The notes beneath the pieces are model-generated. The model was not told the DNA's origin and searched no databases. It was given only the letters and a program-made list of their open reading frames with translations. Made by a program: the position numbers and the translations under genes. This document shows positions 32,377 to 44,768 of a stretch of 64,000 nt of DNA, piece by piece; position 1 is the first letter of the stretch; each line of letters begins with the position of its first letter. The DNA comes from Agrostemma githago (lineage: Eukaryota > Streptophyta > Magnoliopsida > Caryophyllales > Caryophyllaceae): NCBI GenBank assembly GCA_958450325.1, contig OY288256.1, positions 14,664,557-14,728,556 on the forward strand, read 5' to 3'.

Positions 32377-33797
32377 GCAAGAAGATCTGGAAATAATTGC
32401 GATTAAGCCCAGTGGGAGATGGTATTGCTTATTATATCATTATCGAAGTAGATGTAGTATATAATTTTCTTTTATACAAAAATCTAATATGTGGCATTTG
32501 TGTTGATTAAGGTTTGACGACTCCGGTGTGGTAAGACGAGTAACGAAGTCGTTCAAGGGTTTCTACCATGAACCGCATATGAACTACCGGGAGACCCCGA
32601 CGACGGTGAAAGATAAGTGGTTCGACAACTTTAGGGTATACATTCACTTTATTTTCCTTACATTCAAAGATATATAGTTATATGCACTTCTAATTGTTAT
32701 TTAGATTTTTCTTAATACGTAATTATTAATTTTTGATCGGTCACAATGTCAGGGGTACTGTTCATGGGAGCCCGAGCATGAACAGCGAGTTAGGGAGAGG
32801 TACGATGACGAATGTCGTAAACGGTTGAAGGACACCGTTAACGACATATGTGAACTGCGGAATGGCAAGAACAAGGCATGCCCAGGGTGGATGGTGCCAC
32901 AAGTCTACAAGGACTTGTTGGAGCGACGGAAGTCGAAGGCTTTCCAAAAGAGATCAAAGACAGCTGCCGCAAATAAAGCTTGTGCACAGCCTGGCCCTAG
33001 TCATCACGGGGGGTCGATCAAGGCAACGAAACATGCATCAAGGCTGGTAATGACAAAATATATTAAAATATTCCATAATGTTTTTATTCATATTTTTTTT
33101 TAAGATGGTAGTAATAATTTGTCTTCTTAGATGGAGCAACTGGGTGGTAGGAGGCCCAGTGCGGCGGAGCTCGCGGAAGCCATGCACTCTAAGGTTGTTG
33201 ACGGTAAAAGAGTTTTTACCAGTCAAAAGGCGAAGGAGACATTTGTAAGTGTTAATTTAGTTAATCATAGAGATTATCTTAAAATTCCTTAATAAATTAG
33301 TTATAACTTGTTCCTAAACATTACCTTCCTCTGTTTGCTAATAGGAACGATTTGAAGAGCTCAAGAAAAAGAACGAGGAGGAGGAGAAAGGAAAAGAGGA
33401 CGACGAACTGTGGTTCGAAGCGGCCCAGGGCTTCAAGAAGGGCCACGTATACGGAGTGGGATCCGCCGGCCCATTGTACTTCACCCCCCCTCAACAGAAC
33501 AAGGGTAATGCTTCGAGCTCCTATCATCCCGGTATTCTTCTACAACAAGAAAAACGGGCAGAAGAATTTCAGAACAAAATTTTGGAAGCCTTGGAGAAGG
33601 AGAAAGAAGAGAACAGGCGCTTTAGAGAAGAGACCCGGGAGCTCATGCAACAACAACAGCAGCTCATGTCAGCGCTTAACAAGGTATTACAAACTCAGAA
33701 CTGTAACCCGTTCAACCACACTAACTTCCGTAATCCGAACGATGATAATTCGGGAGGTGGTGGAGTTGGGGGAGCCGGGGTCGGTTTTCAAGTGTAG
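32258..33797 (+). CDS. CACTA second gene, TNPA-like DNA-binding protein (five exons)
   Basis: This corresponds to the plant En/Spm 'Transposase_24' type protein, thought to bind the subterminal repeats. Exons by splice signals and frame: 32258-32421, 32512-32635, 32753-33046, 33131-33244 and 33345-33797. The N-terminus is a Gly/Arg-rich MVGRGGRGRGRG followed by a poly-Gln tract from a CAA microsatellite (32331-32378). Next come WFDDSGVVRRVTKSFKG, KWFDNFRGYCSWEPEHEQRV, a Lys-rich part, and a coiled coil (EFQNKILEALEKEKEENRRF). The tail is Gly-rich. All exons join in phase without a stop, so this gene still looks intact. Confidence 0.82.
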
Positions 33798-34170
33798 CTT
33801 CAACCTCTAATTGATTACTCTTTTAAGTTGTGTTAACTTTGATTTCTCTTCCAAGTTGTTTAGACTCTTTACACTTTCATTAGTATTCTCTCAATTAAGT
33901 AGTTAAACATTTTAGAAAGCTATGTCGATGATATCGAACGGTTTTATGTGAATGAATTGTGGAGACGTTGGATTCTGAATGAATTGGATGAAGTTAATGA
34001 ATGAAGGTTGAAGTGAATGATGTTGTAGTTTGAATGAGTTGGAAAAATTGAATGGTATGATGGTTGGAGCAGAACAGTATTGGATTTGCTGGTTATGAAC
34101 GAATTGAGTTGGTTATAATGCAGATCTGAATGTCGCAAATTGGAGGACAACGAACACACTAAACTCCACG
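33798..34170. other. CACTA 3' flank of the second gene
   Basis: T- and GAATG-rich sequence with no gene, probably 3' untranslated region. Confidence 0.5.
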
Positions 34171-34179
34171 ACCTGTTTC

Positions 34180-34740
34180 ATTTTACCGACCGAAATACAC
34201 CATTACCGACCGCCCTGACTACTTTACCGACCGCTATCATTGACCACAATATTGACACTAGTCGGTCGTTAATGATTACCAACCGGTGGTTTCGGTCGGT
34301 AATTATCACAGTTACCGACCGCATTACCGACCGCAGGCAGGTTTTTCCCGACCAAACATCTTCCAGGAGCCTCTGGTCTGCGTTTGGTCGGTATCATTTA
34401 CCGACCGCAAAAAGCAGTCGGTACATATGATCACCGACCGTGTATTTCGTTTTCCGACCGACATTTCAGTCGGTACTCATTATTTACCGACCGCTATTCA
34501 TCATTTACCGACTGTTCGTATCAGTCGGTAAACGTTTTTACCGACCGCTAATCTTTGTTTCCGACTGATCTTCGGTCGGTGATTCACCGACCGGACGTTT
34601 CGGTCGGGGAGTTGTGTTTCCGACTATAGTTTCCGACTAAATTGCAGCGGTCGGAATACTTTCATAATCGGTCGGTAATGCTGTTTACCGACCGAATTTT
34701 TAACTTACCGACGGATTTATTCGGTTGCTAAGTTCTGTGT
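34180..34740. repeat. Right subterminal repeats of the CACTA element
   Basis: More than 25 copies of TTACCGACCG or its reverse complement, spaced 10-40 bases, ending just before the terminal repeat. Confidence 0.92.
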
Positions 34741-34754
34741 TTCTTGTAGTGATA

Positions 34755-35532
34755 GACCCTATTCGACCGACCGAGACTTAGACTAGGAGCATACATGGCG
34801 TCATTATACTGTTTCCGTGACTACGTGCTACTTGATCCATGTCTCGTCTTTTCAAAAACCGTCGTTTTCAAAAACTTGCATCTTTTTCGAAAATTATCCA
34901 ATTTTCAAACCCGGAAAGCTACCGAATTTAGGACTTATGATTTTGACTCAAAATAGCCTATTTTCTAGCCGGTATGCTCTCCAAACTTTTCAAAAAATTC
35001 AAAATCACGGCCCGATAAACCTTTTTTTCGATTTTCAAAAAAAATCGGGCCTTCTAATCCGACTTTGTTCGGGTTTTTCAAATCCAAAACCTCTTTTTGA
35101 AAACCTTCTTCTTCTTAGGACTTCCCGTATTTAGTAGTGTCGGGTCTTGTCATAAGTTGTTAGAGTCCGTAGCGTCGAAACTCCGTCGATCTTATATCAC
35201 GGGTTTCTACCCCATCCCAAGTCCGCCTTATTTGTCAAGGCACGGCCCACCTACGTAGGACAAACTCCTACAAAGGGAAGCCCACTTACACAATCGAGTC
35301 CAAAGTCTGGGGAATAGCTCACACGTAGGTCTTTCTTCACACGGGACTAGGCCCACTCCGCCAAAATCCTAAAGAAAGCCCACCGTCCTTTGAGTCACCC
35401 GTCTAGGAGTTGGTTTTTAGTCTTTTTTCCGAGTCTAGTCTTTTCCTCTTCTTGCTCGGGATGCACCTTTCGATCTGGGTCCGATTCTGATTACACGGTG
35501 TTCTTACAGACAGGCCACCTCATACCCGAACC
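34755..35532 (+). other. Ogre-like element leader between CACTA and gag
   Basis: Continues the 5' untranslated region that starts at 27168. No gene seen. Confidence 0.6.
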
Positions 35533-37980
35533 ATGACTAAGGACTCCATTGATCAACTGACCGCCTCGTTGGCCAAGATCCAAGACTAACTGAACCAAAT
35601 GAGGTGAGACCAAATCGCCATCGTTACCCGGGTAAGCGCCATGGAACAGGATAGGCCGAAGGACGGAGATGAAACTCATGGGCCATTAGCCGAATTGACT
35701 AGCGCGGTCCTCAAGCTACAAGAGCAGGTCCATTTGTCGACCCACGACTCGATTCATACGGAGAATGCTCGGACTTATGCACCCCTAACCGACGAATTGC
35801 CCGCCAATCTCAACCTGAAGGGCCTCCCAATGTTCGACGGAACTGAAGACCCGGTATTACATATCCGGGCTTTCAAGGAATTTATGGCCCTTAAGGGGGT
35901 TAAGTCAAACATGTTCAAACATTTGTTTGCCTCCTCCCTCGAGAAGCACCCGAAATCCTGGTTCTATAGGCTCGATTCCAAGAAATACAAGTCTTGGGAT
36001 GACGTGGCAACGAAATTCGCTTGGAACTACGCCGACAACACGAAAATCAAAACCACGATGCGCACCCTGGAAGTAATGGCCCATGAACCAAAGGAAGGGT
36101 TTACGAAGTACCTTAAACGCAGGAGGGCTGAAAGCGTCAAACTGGTCGATAAGCCCAGTGAAAAAGTCCTACTTGAAGCCTTTGTCAAGAATCTCCTGCC
36201 CGCCTACCGGATTCATCTCCGGTACGCCATCATACCTAGTTTCGCGGTCCTAACCGAGATGGGAACGAGAATCGAGGATGATCTAAGGTTGGAAAGCCTC
36301 ACTAAGGCCTCCACCAAGGGATACCAAGGGGCCAGCTCGTCGACAAGCAAGCCCACATCTGCTGCTCGTAGCATCTTCGACGAGGTAAATCTACTTGATA
36401 CCCCGTCCAAGAAGAATACCACACCCCGGGTATTCACTGACATAGGCACCACCTATGCAAATGCCTTACAAAGGCTCTCATCAAAAGGCCTGATCAACCC
36501 GATAGGCCCAACACCTGAGCTCCCAGCAGTCGAGCGTCGCTCCAAGTCCTACGACATCCAAGCCTACTGCCAGTACCATCGTGGCAAGGGACACGATACC
36601 GAGAAATGCTGGAAGCTAAAGCATCTTATCCAAGATCTCATCGAAAGTGGGAAGATCCCCTTACCCGGAGGCAAGCCCAGCAACAAGGACAACCCGTTGG
36701 CCACTCACGCCATCTTCTCCGGGGAAGTCATGGACTGTTCATATCTCATTTCCTCATTTGTCCCACAGATAAACGGGATCTGGTGCGACGACGAAGACGA
36801 CGTCTAAGCCGTCCCCATCACGCCCGAGGAGATCCAGAAGGTTAAGTCAAAGGTCTTAACTAGTAGTCACGCTCTCATCATCACCGAGCCGCCATCTAAA
36901 GTGGAGGTCGTCCCGGAAGAGCCAACTACTGAAAAGGCTCTTGTGAAGCAGCTGAGCAGGACTCGAGTTGACCTCTCTATATGGCAACTCCTAGTTAGCT
37001 CTCAGGAACATCGAGAGGCACTCACTAAGGCCCTCGATCAAGTTAAGATCGACTCTACGGCTACTCCAGCTGAAATGGTGGCCACGGTTCTGCCCCACCT
37101 TAAGGGGAAAGCTAAAGAAGAAGGCCCACTTATTACCTTCTCCAATGCTGATCTGCCACCATTTGGGCCTACCCACAACATGGCCCTCTACATCACGGTA
37201 ATCTGCCGTGGAAAATATCTGCCCATGACCCTAATCGACGACGGGTCCGCAGTCAACGTCCTCCCCTTGAGGACCGCCAAAGCCCTTGGCATCACCGAGG
37301 CCGACTACATTCCTACAGCTCAAACCATTCAGGCTTTCGACGGAAGTCCAAAGTCAGTAGGCGGGGCCGTAAAGCTTACTATCATAACGGGCCCGATAGA
37401 GAAGGAGCTGGAATTTCAAGTGATCGACGTGACTTCTTCCTTTAACCTTCTTTTAGGAAGACCCTGGATCCACGCGACCAGGGCTGTGTCCTCCACCTTT
37501 CATCGGAAGATCAAGCTACCTTTGCACGATACTGTCATCACTCTAGAAGCCACGCCTATGACTGTGGCCAACTGCAACACCTCGGGCCGCACCGATCTTT
37601 GGGGGTTCGACTTCATAGGGGCCATCGACGAAGAATACCTTTTCCGACCCTATTTTACGGTTAGCATTGACCGGATGTTGCAAAATCTGGGCTTTCTACC
37701 AGGGGCTACATCAAGGCCCGACCTCCCTGCAGGAAAGATCCTCGAAGTTCTGGATAATGAGAGGATTCAAACCGGTCTGGGTTACACCATAACCCCGGAA
37801 AATATGGGCCGAACCGGAACCGGCAAAGTCATCTTCGTCACGCCGGTGTTCGAATCCGTCCAAACAGGCCTATACCGGCCCACAACCACGCGCCCTGGGA
37901 CCCATTTGGCCCAGGTCTGCAACTACATACCAGACGACATCTTCGCCCTCGGCCGATCTGAAGATGTTAATAATGCTTAG
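35533..37980 (+). pseudogene. gag-pro: Ogre-like gag-protease with in-frame stops
   Basis: ATG at 35533 opens MTKDSIDQLTASLAKIQD. A TAA and a TGA follow within 30 codons, then the frame is open from 35608 to TAA at 36807 and again to TAG at 37980, all in one frame. The gag part has GLPMFDGTEDPVLHIRAFK, SLEKHPKSWFYRL and a zinc-knuckle-like CQYHRGKGHDTEKC (about 36565). The protease part has LIDDGSAVNVLPLRTAK near 37230 (DDGS instead of the more usual DTGA/DSGS) and LLLGRPWIH. Gag forms the particle and protease processes it. Three stops inside the gag-pro frame mean it is dead here. Confidence 0.88.
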
Positions 37981-38078
37981 CCCGCACTGGGGCTACTTTT
38001 TGGAGAGGAGCTCGCGGCCCCAACGTCGAAGGAAGAACTAGTCTCATTCTCCGCAGCCGCACCTTTGATCTATCCAAG

Positions 38079-41000
38079 TTGATCTCGGATGCTGGATCCG
38101 GGACAGGAAAGAAAGCCTGGAGGAAGACTGTCAAGTGGACTGACAGTCAAGGAAGGACTTTCAAGCTTATCACAGGGGAAGGAGAGATGCCAGAATCTGA
38201 GTCTGAATCTAAGTGGGAGTCTGAGTCAGAGTCTGAGATTGAGTCTAGTGAGTCCGGTGCTAGGGCCAGTCCTGTAACTCCCCCTCTCCCTTTAGCTTTT
38301 CCTGGTGCTTCGGGGTCTGTCCTGGGCACCCCACCTATCCCGCCACTAACCAACGATCAGATGGCAGCTCTTTTCGAGCTATTTTCTCAATTTATGAATA
38401 ATAACAACCGTTCTGCTTACGACTTGTCTCATTTTCAAAATTTCTTTAATTTTCAAAATTTTCTGTGCAATGACATTGAGAAACCCGACGAACAGGTATC
38501 CTTACCCCCGCACTTGATCGAGCAGCTAGAGCAAAGGGAGTCCCGCAATCCGGTAATCGAAGAAACCGAATCCATCAACGTGAGAACAACCTTAGAACCT
38601 CAGATGCTTAAGATAGGGTTATCTCTAGATTCGAAGGAGAAACAACAATTCATTAATCTCCTTCAAGAATTGAAGGACGTCTTCGCATGGTCCTACAAGG
38701 ACATGCCGGGGATAGATCGCAAAATAGCCGAGCACCATATACCGATCAAGGAAGGGTTCAAGCCGGTTAAGCAGAAACTCCGACGCATGAGGCCCGAATG
38801 GTCCTTTAAGGTCAAGGAGGAAGTCGACAAACAATTCAAGGCTGGGTTCATACGAGTTTCCGAGTATCCAGATTGGGTTGCGAATATCGTGCCGGTCCCT
38901 AAAAAAGACGGTAAGGTACGTGTCTGTGTAGACTTTCGGGATCTTAACAAGGCGAGCCCGAAAGACGATTTCCCGTTACCACACATCGATATACTGGTGG
39001 ATAACACAGCTGACCATGCCCTTCTATCATTCATGGACGGGTATGCCTGGTACATACAACCAAATAAAAATGGCAGAGGAAGATATGGATAAGACCACCT
39101 TCATTACACCTTGGGGTACTTATTGCTATACTGTCATGCCATTTGGTCTCATCAATGCCGGGCCACCTATCAACGAACCGCCACAACTTTATTACATGAC
39201 ATGATGCATAAAGAAGTGGAAGTTTACGTGGACGATATGATCGTCAAATCCAAAGACAGGGACGGTCACATCACCGCCCTGAGAAAGTTCTTCACCCGAT
39301 TACGCAAATACAACATGAGGTTAAACCCTCAGAAATGCAGTTTCGGGGTAACATCTGGCAAATTACTGGGTCATATCGTTAGCCAACGTGGTATCGAAGT
39401 CGATCCAGCCAAAATCAAGGCCATCACCGAGATGCAGCCCCCTAAGACCGAAAAGGAGATAAGAGGGTTTCTCGGAAAAGTTCAATACATCAGCAGATTC
39501 ATTTCAAAGCTAACCATGGTGTGTGAACCGATTTTCAAGAAGCTGAAAATAGGGGAGCGGTTACTATGGGACGACAAGTGTCAAGCAGCCTTTGACAGAA
39601 TCAAAGAAATCTTGTCTTCACCGCCGGTCCTGATGCCACCTCAACCCGGTTTGCCTTTGTCGCTGTACCTAACCACGACAGAGACAGCCATGGGGGCTAT
39701 GCTAGCTCAAACGGTCAACTCCGAAGAACGGGCTATATACTACATCAGCAAAAAGTTTTTAGAATACGAGTGTAAATACACCATGCTCGAAAACATGTGT
39801 TTAGCTTTGGTCTGGGTCACTAAGAAGCTCCGACATTACATGCTCAGCTATGAGGTACAAGTACTGTCAAGAATGGATCCGATCAAGTATCTCTTCAAAA
39901 AGCCCATTCTCAAAGGCAGGATATCGAGATGGACCCTGATGCTGGCGGAATTCGATCTAAAGTTCGTACCGTTGAAAGCCATCAAAGGCCGAATAGTAGC
40001 TGAATTTCTCGCCGACAGTCCCATAACCGAGGAAAGGCACACCGACACTTGGTCCTTCCCGGATGAAGATATTTTTCATACTGACACTGAGACGTGGGAT
40101 TTATACTTCGACGGAGCATCCAATTTCCGAGGATTTGGAGTCGGGATACTTCTAATCTCGCCAAGAGGGGAACATACTCCCGTGTCTATCAAATTGGACT
40201 TTGACGTCACCAATAACGCCGCTGAGTATGAAGCATGTATCCACGGGCTACAAGCCGCCGCCGATTTAGGAGTCACAAACCTCCGAGTACACGGCGACTC
40301 ATCTCTGGTCATTAACCAAGCACTCCAAAAATGAAAAACCCGAAATGCCAACCTCGTGGCCTACCAGGCACGAGTAAGGGATCTCGAGAAACAATTCCAA
40401 AAGGTAGAGTATATATATCTACCTCGGGAAGAAAATCAGTTCGCAGATGCACTTTCAAAACTGGCATCTTTACTAAACATTCCCGATCATATGACCAGCA
40501 TGCCGATCTGTGTCGAAAGGCGATCCGAGCCAACATATATCCATGACATCGAAGACATCGAGATACCCGATCCCGAGCCGTGGTATAAGGCTATCCAAGC
40601 ATATTTGACAACCGAGGAGTATCCACCCGAGGCCGACAATCGAGCCAAAAAGGCCTTACGTAGGCTAGCAACCCAGTTCGTCCGTACCAACGATGGACAA
40701 CTTTACAAGAATACACCGCAGGGGGCTCTCCTTTTATGTGTCGATAAGGGTAACGCCGAAAAGGTCATGACCGAAGTACATGACAGCGAGTGTGGTCCTC
40801 ACATGAACGCCCAGATGCTAGTCCGGAAGATCATGAGACTCGGATACTACTGGAACAACATGGAAACCGATTGTCAGCTTTACGTCAAACGTTGCCATAA
40901 TTGCCAGATTTTCGCTAATGTGCAGCATATGCCACCATCCCTGCTGTACACCATGACGTCACCTTGGCCATTTTCAACATGGGGAATCGATATAATCGGA

Positions 41001-41831
41001 AAGATAAACCCCTCGGGAACCGGAGGACACTGTTTCATTTTGGTAGCTATCAACTACTTCACCAAATGGGTCGAAGCGGAATCTTATCGTATTCTCAACG
41101 CCAACCATGTTGCCAAATTTATCCAAAATAAGATAATATGCCGGTATGGGATCCCTCATGAATTCATCAGTGACCACGGGACCCACTTTCAAGCCGAGAC
41201 GGCAGCCTTGCTAGCCAAGTACAAGATCCAAAGGCATACGTCTTCACCCTACCGACCCCAAACCAATGGAGCGGTAGAAGCAGCTAACAAGACCATTGTC
41301 ACCATACTCAAAAAGATGGCTGACAATTATCGGGATCTGCCCGACAAGATACCCTTTGCACTTTGGGTATATCGGACCTCGATTCGTACTGCGACCGGGG
41401 CAACACCGTATTATCATACATACGGAATGGAAGCGGTCCAACCTGTTGAGTTAGAGGTGCCGTCACTCAGAATCTTGCTCGAAAGTCAAGTACCCGAAGC
41501 CGATTGGGTCCGAGCACGATATGACTCGCTAGTCCTCTTAGACGAACGACGATCTCGTGCCCTTAATAATATTCAAATATATCAAAAGAGGATCCAACGG
41601 GCCTTCAATAAAAGGGTAAGGCCCAGGAACATCAAAGAAGAAGATTTGGTTCTCAAGTCTGTTCGAGCTTTATTACCGGTAGACCCAAGAGGAAAGTTCA
41701 AACCTAACTGGGCCGGACCATATTTGGTAAAGAAGATTCTATCAGGCGGAGCGGTGATGCTAACAGATCTGGACGGGAATGAGTTTGTCAACCCAACTAA
41801 CCTGGACCAGTTGAAGCGTTATTACCCTTAA
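38079..41831 (+). pseudogene. pol: Ogre-like pol (RT, dual RNase H, integrase), frameshifted
   Basis: A Ser/Glu-rich N-terminal region with SESESESEIESS leads into RT (VCVDFRDLNKASPKDDFPLP). A frameshift near 39050 and another near 39170 interrupt RT before YVDDMIVKSK. The gypsy RNase H follows, with its first Asp lost (LYLTTTETA). The second RNase H has LYFDGASN, NNAAEYEA, HGDSSLVIN and QFADALSKL. A TGA at 40332 splits the second RNase H. Integrase is complete: HDSECGPHMN with CHNCQ, then WGIDIIGK, FISDHGTHF and NGAVEAANK, ending in NLDQLKRYYP. The domain order matches pol at 12564-15881. Confidence 0.92.
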
Positions 41832-42357
41832 CCCATTTCTTTCAATGTCATTTGCAAAAGTTTATTAAAAAAAACATCTTTTCAAAATAAACTTTTAAAG
41901 ACAAGTCAAAAGTTAGAATTACTTATTCTACTGTTATAAGCATCTTGAACCAATAGTCTTGATGTATTTCGAAATTGCAAGTTAAGCGTGAACTACGTTT
42001 GGTTTGATTCCGCTAATTGTGGATACGTAGGCAGCCCCTCAAAAGGGCACAACGTCTGCAATCGAAAAAAACAGGAACGATTTTTAATAAACTCCTTTAT
42101 TTATTCAAAAAAAAAATCCGATAAACTCGGAAAATTACAAAAAAATTCAAAAAAAAAACACACACAAATAGTATTAATATTCAAATAATAAAAAAACTAA
42201 GGCATTTTTCCCTTTCCTTTGTCCTTAGCTTCTTTTTCGGTCCACCGGCGTCGACGCGGAGGTGAACGCTCCCGAATCACCAAGGGAATCTCCTTAACCC
42301 GGGCTTGTTTCTTCAAGCTCGTTTCCCCGGTCACCTCCGTCGGTCCTAGTCGAGCCC
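41832..42357. other. Non-coding spacer between pol and the antisense gene
   Basis: A-rich sequence where the convergent pol and antisense genes meet. No gene. Confidence 0.55.
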
Positions 42358-43958
42358 TCACCCTCTCGGTAGTCGCTCGCGCGGGCCTAGCCTATCCTGG
42401 GCCGCCAGTTTCGGCCCAAGCCTTCTCTCCAAGTCACTAGCACCGGTCTCTTTAGCTCGAGTCTTAGTTTTTGACTTAGAACCCGACTCCGGCCGGATAA
42501 GGGTAGTTGGGATTTCTTCTTCGTCAAAGAACCATCTATTGTCTTTTACTGATTCTCTACGGGCTAGGTCAAAAGCCTCATCAGTCTTTAAGGCTTTACG
42601 GGCCTCTTTGGATTCTTCGGAAGTCCACTTGCAATAAGATTCAGAAACCCAAGCGGTCTGACAAGGGCGAGGTATAGTCCATACGACACGGGTGAACCAT
42701 CGTTGTAACCACGTGTCACACATAGCGTCCGTCAATTGGAGCGAAACGCTAATGATTGCTTCAGTTTCGGGGATCTGCTGAAACGAGCCGAACTGCCTTA
42801 GAAGACGATCTGGGTAAATATGGACGGTCCAGTCCAAGGACAAGATCACCAGGTAACGGGCTTTATCTCTTTTAGCTAGTCCCGTCATCTTCGAGAGGAA
42901 CCACCAGATCACGTTCCATCTAATCAAGGGCCCACCATGGAATTTTAGCTCTTCATCCCAATACTTCCGATTTATATGATGACTCGAGCTTATCCGTCGG
43001 GACCGTGAGCCAATTTGACAGCTTCGATATCTGGATATGCTCACCGGGGGCTCTATAATCGACAGGCGCTCGGATAACCAGATCTGCAAAAATTTTCGAA
43101 AAGTCAAAAACTTTCAAAAAATAAAAAATTCCGAAAAGAAAAATCAAATTTTTTTTTTTCGGAAAATCCCAAAAATTTCGAAAAAAATCGAAATTTCGGA
43201 AATTAAAAAAATTTCCGAAAACAAATTTTTCGGAAAATTCAAAAAAAAAAATCAGAAATTTAAAAAAAATAAAAAAAATCTTTTCGCAAAATTTTCGAAA
43301 AAAAAGGGTCAAATGCCTGCAGAAGACGAATACTGCCCGTTAATTGCTGATCCGGGTCAAGTCTCCTAGCGTCAAGACCCATAATAATCTCCCCAGTTAT
43401 CAGCCGGGCTGGGCTGTGGCCTGTCTCTATCTGGTCCACTATGCTGATTAGCCTGATCTCGCCTAGACATGAGCCAGCATCCATCCGACCTTCGAAGGCG
43501 TATCGATGCAGCATACAGAAGGCAAAAGCCCTACGCCTATGGGTAGAAGAAATTCTGGCACCATTTGGATCCATCAATTTATCAGCCAAGTCAAACATAG
43601 AAACAGAATTTCCCTTTACCATACGAGCTGTCTCAGCATGAGACAACCCAAGAAAGTCCCTCAGTCTCCTCCTTGGATCAGGATAAAAAGGAGGAATAGC
43701 AGGATGAGCGTTTGGGCACCAACCCTCTACGGCTGCAATCTCTTCGGGAAGGGGACATATTTCTCCCCGGGGAAAAGCGAAAACATGGTGGGTAGTATCC
43801 CAAAAGGATAAGCAAGCGTCCAAGAAATGTGCATCCACCTTGAGTCGCTGAAGCGGGAATAAAGCCACAATTCCCATCTGAGTTAGCTGAACTTTATCTT
43901 CGTCTCGAAAATTCTGGGCCCACGCGTGAAGCATCACGGTCAGATGTTCGATACCCAT
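42358..43958 (-). CDS. Antisense PMD-like gene of the Ogre-like element, two exons, open
   Basis: Exon 1 runs from ATG at 43958 (MGIEHLTVMLHAWAQNFRDE) to 43317, ending TGSIRLLQ. Exon 2 starts at 43083 (IWLSERLSIIEPPVSI) and runs to TGA at 42358. The intron (43316-43084) is very A/T-rich with a GC donor (CAG/GCATTT) and a TTTTTGCAG acceptor. The joined frame is 455 codons with no stop. The core DTTHHVFAFPRGEICPLPEE has the layout of the plant mobile domain (aminotransferase-like) family, where a 'FxxPxGE' strand precedes the helix. The C-terminal end is Lys/Arg-rich. PMD proteins of host origin act in transposon silencing; the role of this element-borne one is unknown. A TATA box lies about 100 bases upstream. 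Confidence 0.78.
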
Positions 43959-44052
43959 AGCAGAAAGTTTTGTTTTTGAAAGTCTAAAGGAATTTTAAGA
44001 TAGAAGAAAATATTTGGATTGGAATATGAGAAGATTAAGGGCAAGAACTCTC

Positions 44053-44060
44053 TATTTATA
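44053..44060 (-). promoter_or_regulatory. TATA box of the antisense PMD-like gene
   Basis: TATAAATA on the minus strand, about 95-100 bases before the ATG at 43958. The related gene at 63379 has the same octamer at a similar distance. Confidence 0.65.
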
Positions 44061-44756
44061 ATAGAGAAATCCCTTCTCCTAGTCACCCCTGGAATAGGGA
44101 TTTTTACGATGTTCCCTACTTCATCTAGGCATACAGGCCTAACCAGAAGATTTTAGCAGTCTGTGTCAGAATCCGATTAGGAATCAAGTCATCCCAAGCA
44201 TTCTCATTTTCAAATTTTTTTCAAAATTTTCGGCATTTTCTAAGAATTTTCAAAAAATTTCTTTCAAAAAATCAGTCAAAAATCATTTCTTCCCCAGCGT
44301 GAGTCGGTGTTTTGCCTAAATATTACATGCAACTTGTTATATACAGACAGATACCCCAAGACTCCCGAAGAATTCTCAAAGAATCCCCATTGGAAGGTTC
44401 AAGCAACATTCGGGATGTATCGACAAGCAGATACACCCACAGCTTACAAGGCAAGCTCCCACGCAATTCCAAGACGGGATGCATCTACAAAGCAGATACA
44501 CCCACAGCTTACAAGGCAAGCTCTCACACAACTTCAAGACAGGATATGTCTGTAAACAGACACACCCAAGACTTTTTAGGAAGAAGTCCCCGCGCCATTG
44601 TTAACATCTATCCAGGTATGATTTCTATCTTACGGCTGGCGAGCCCTTCACGCAAGTCTAATGGACTCTAAACGACCCGATCGGAAGTCTGCCAGGTTTT
44701 AATCTTCGATTAGCTTGGTAGCTACTCTGACTTTTGCCTTGTCCAAGCCTCAGTTA
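44061..44756. other. Ogre-like 3' untranslated region
   Basis: No gene. It contains a partial tandem repeat at about 44425-44540, where GCAGATACACCCACAGCTTA and CAAGGCAAGCTC recur after about 66 bases. Confidence 0.55.
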
Positions 44757-44768
44757 GTGTGGGGGCTC
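44757..44768 (+). other. Polypurine tract of the Ogre-like element
   Basis: GTGTGGGGGCTC lies directly before the 3' LTR. The same motif borders the LTR at 62731 in reverse. Confidence 0.7.

Larger units (their letters stand above)
27451..34751 (+). mobile_element. CACTA (En/Spm) transposon, deletion derivative
   Basis: Ends are CACTACAAGA at 27451 and its reverse complement at 34751, flanked by the 3-bp duplication ATA (27448-27450, 34752-34754). Both subterminal regions are packed with copies of a TACCGACCGA-type motif, in both orientations, the expected transposase-binding repeats. It holds a TNP2-like transposase gene with its middle missing and a TNPA-like second gene. It sits in the Ogre-like element's 5' untranslated region and so is younger than that element. 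Confidence 0.96.

Noticed and set aside
43037..43369. Lys/Phe/Ile-rich ORFs on both strands
   Set aside because: They lie in the A/T-rich intron of the antisense PMD-like gene.
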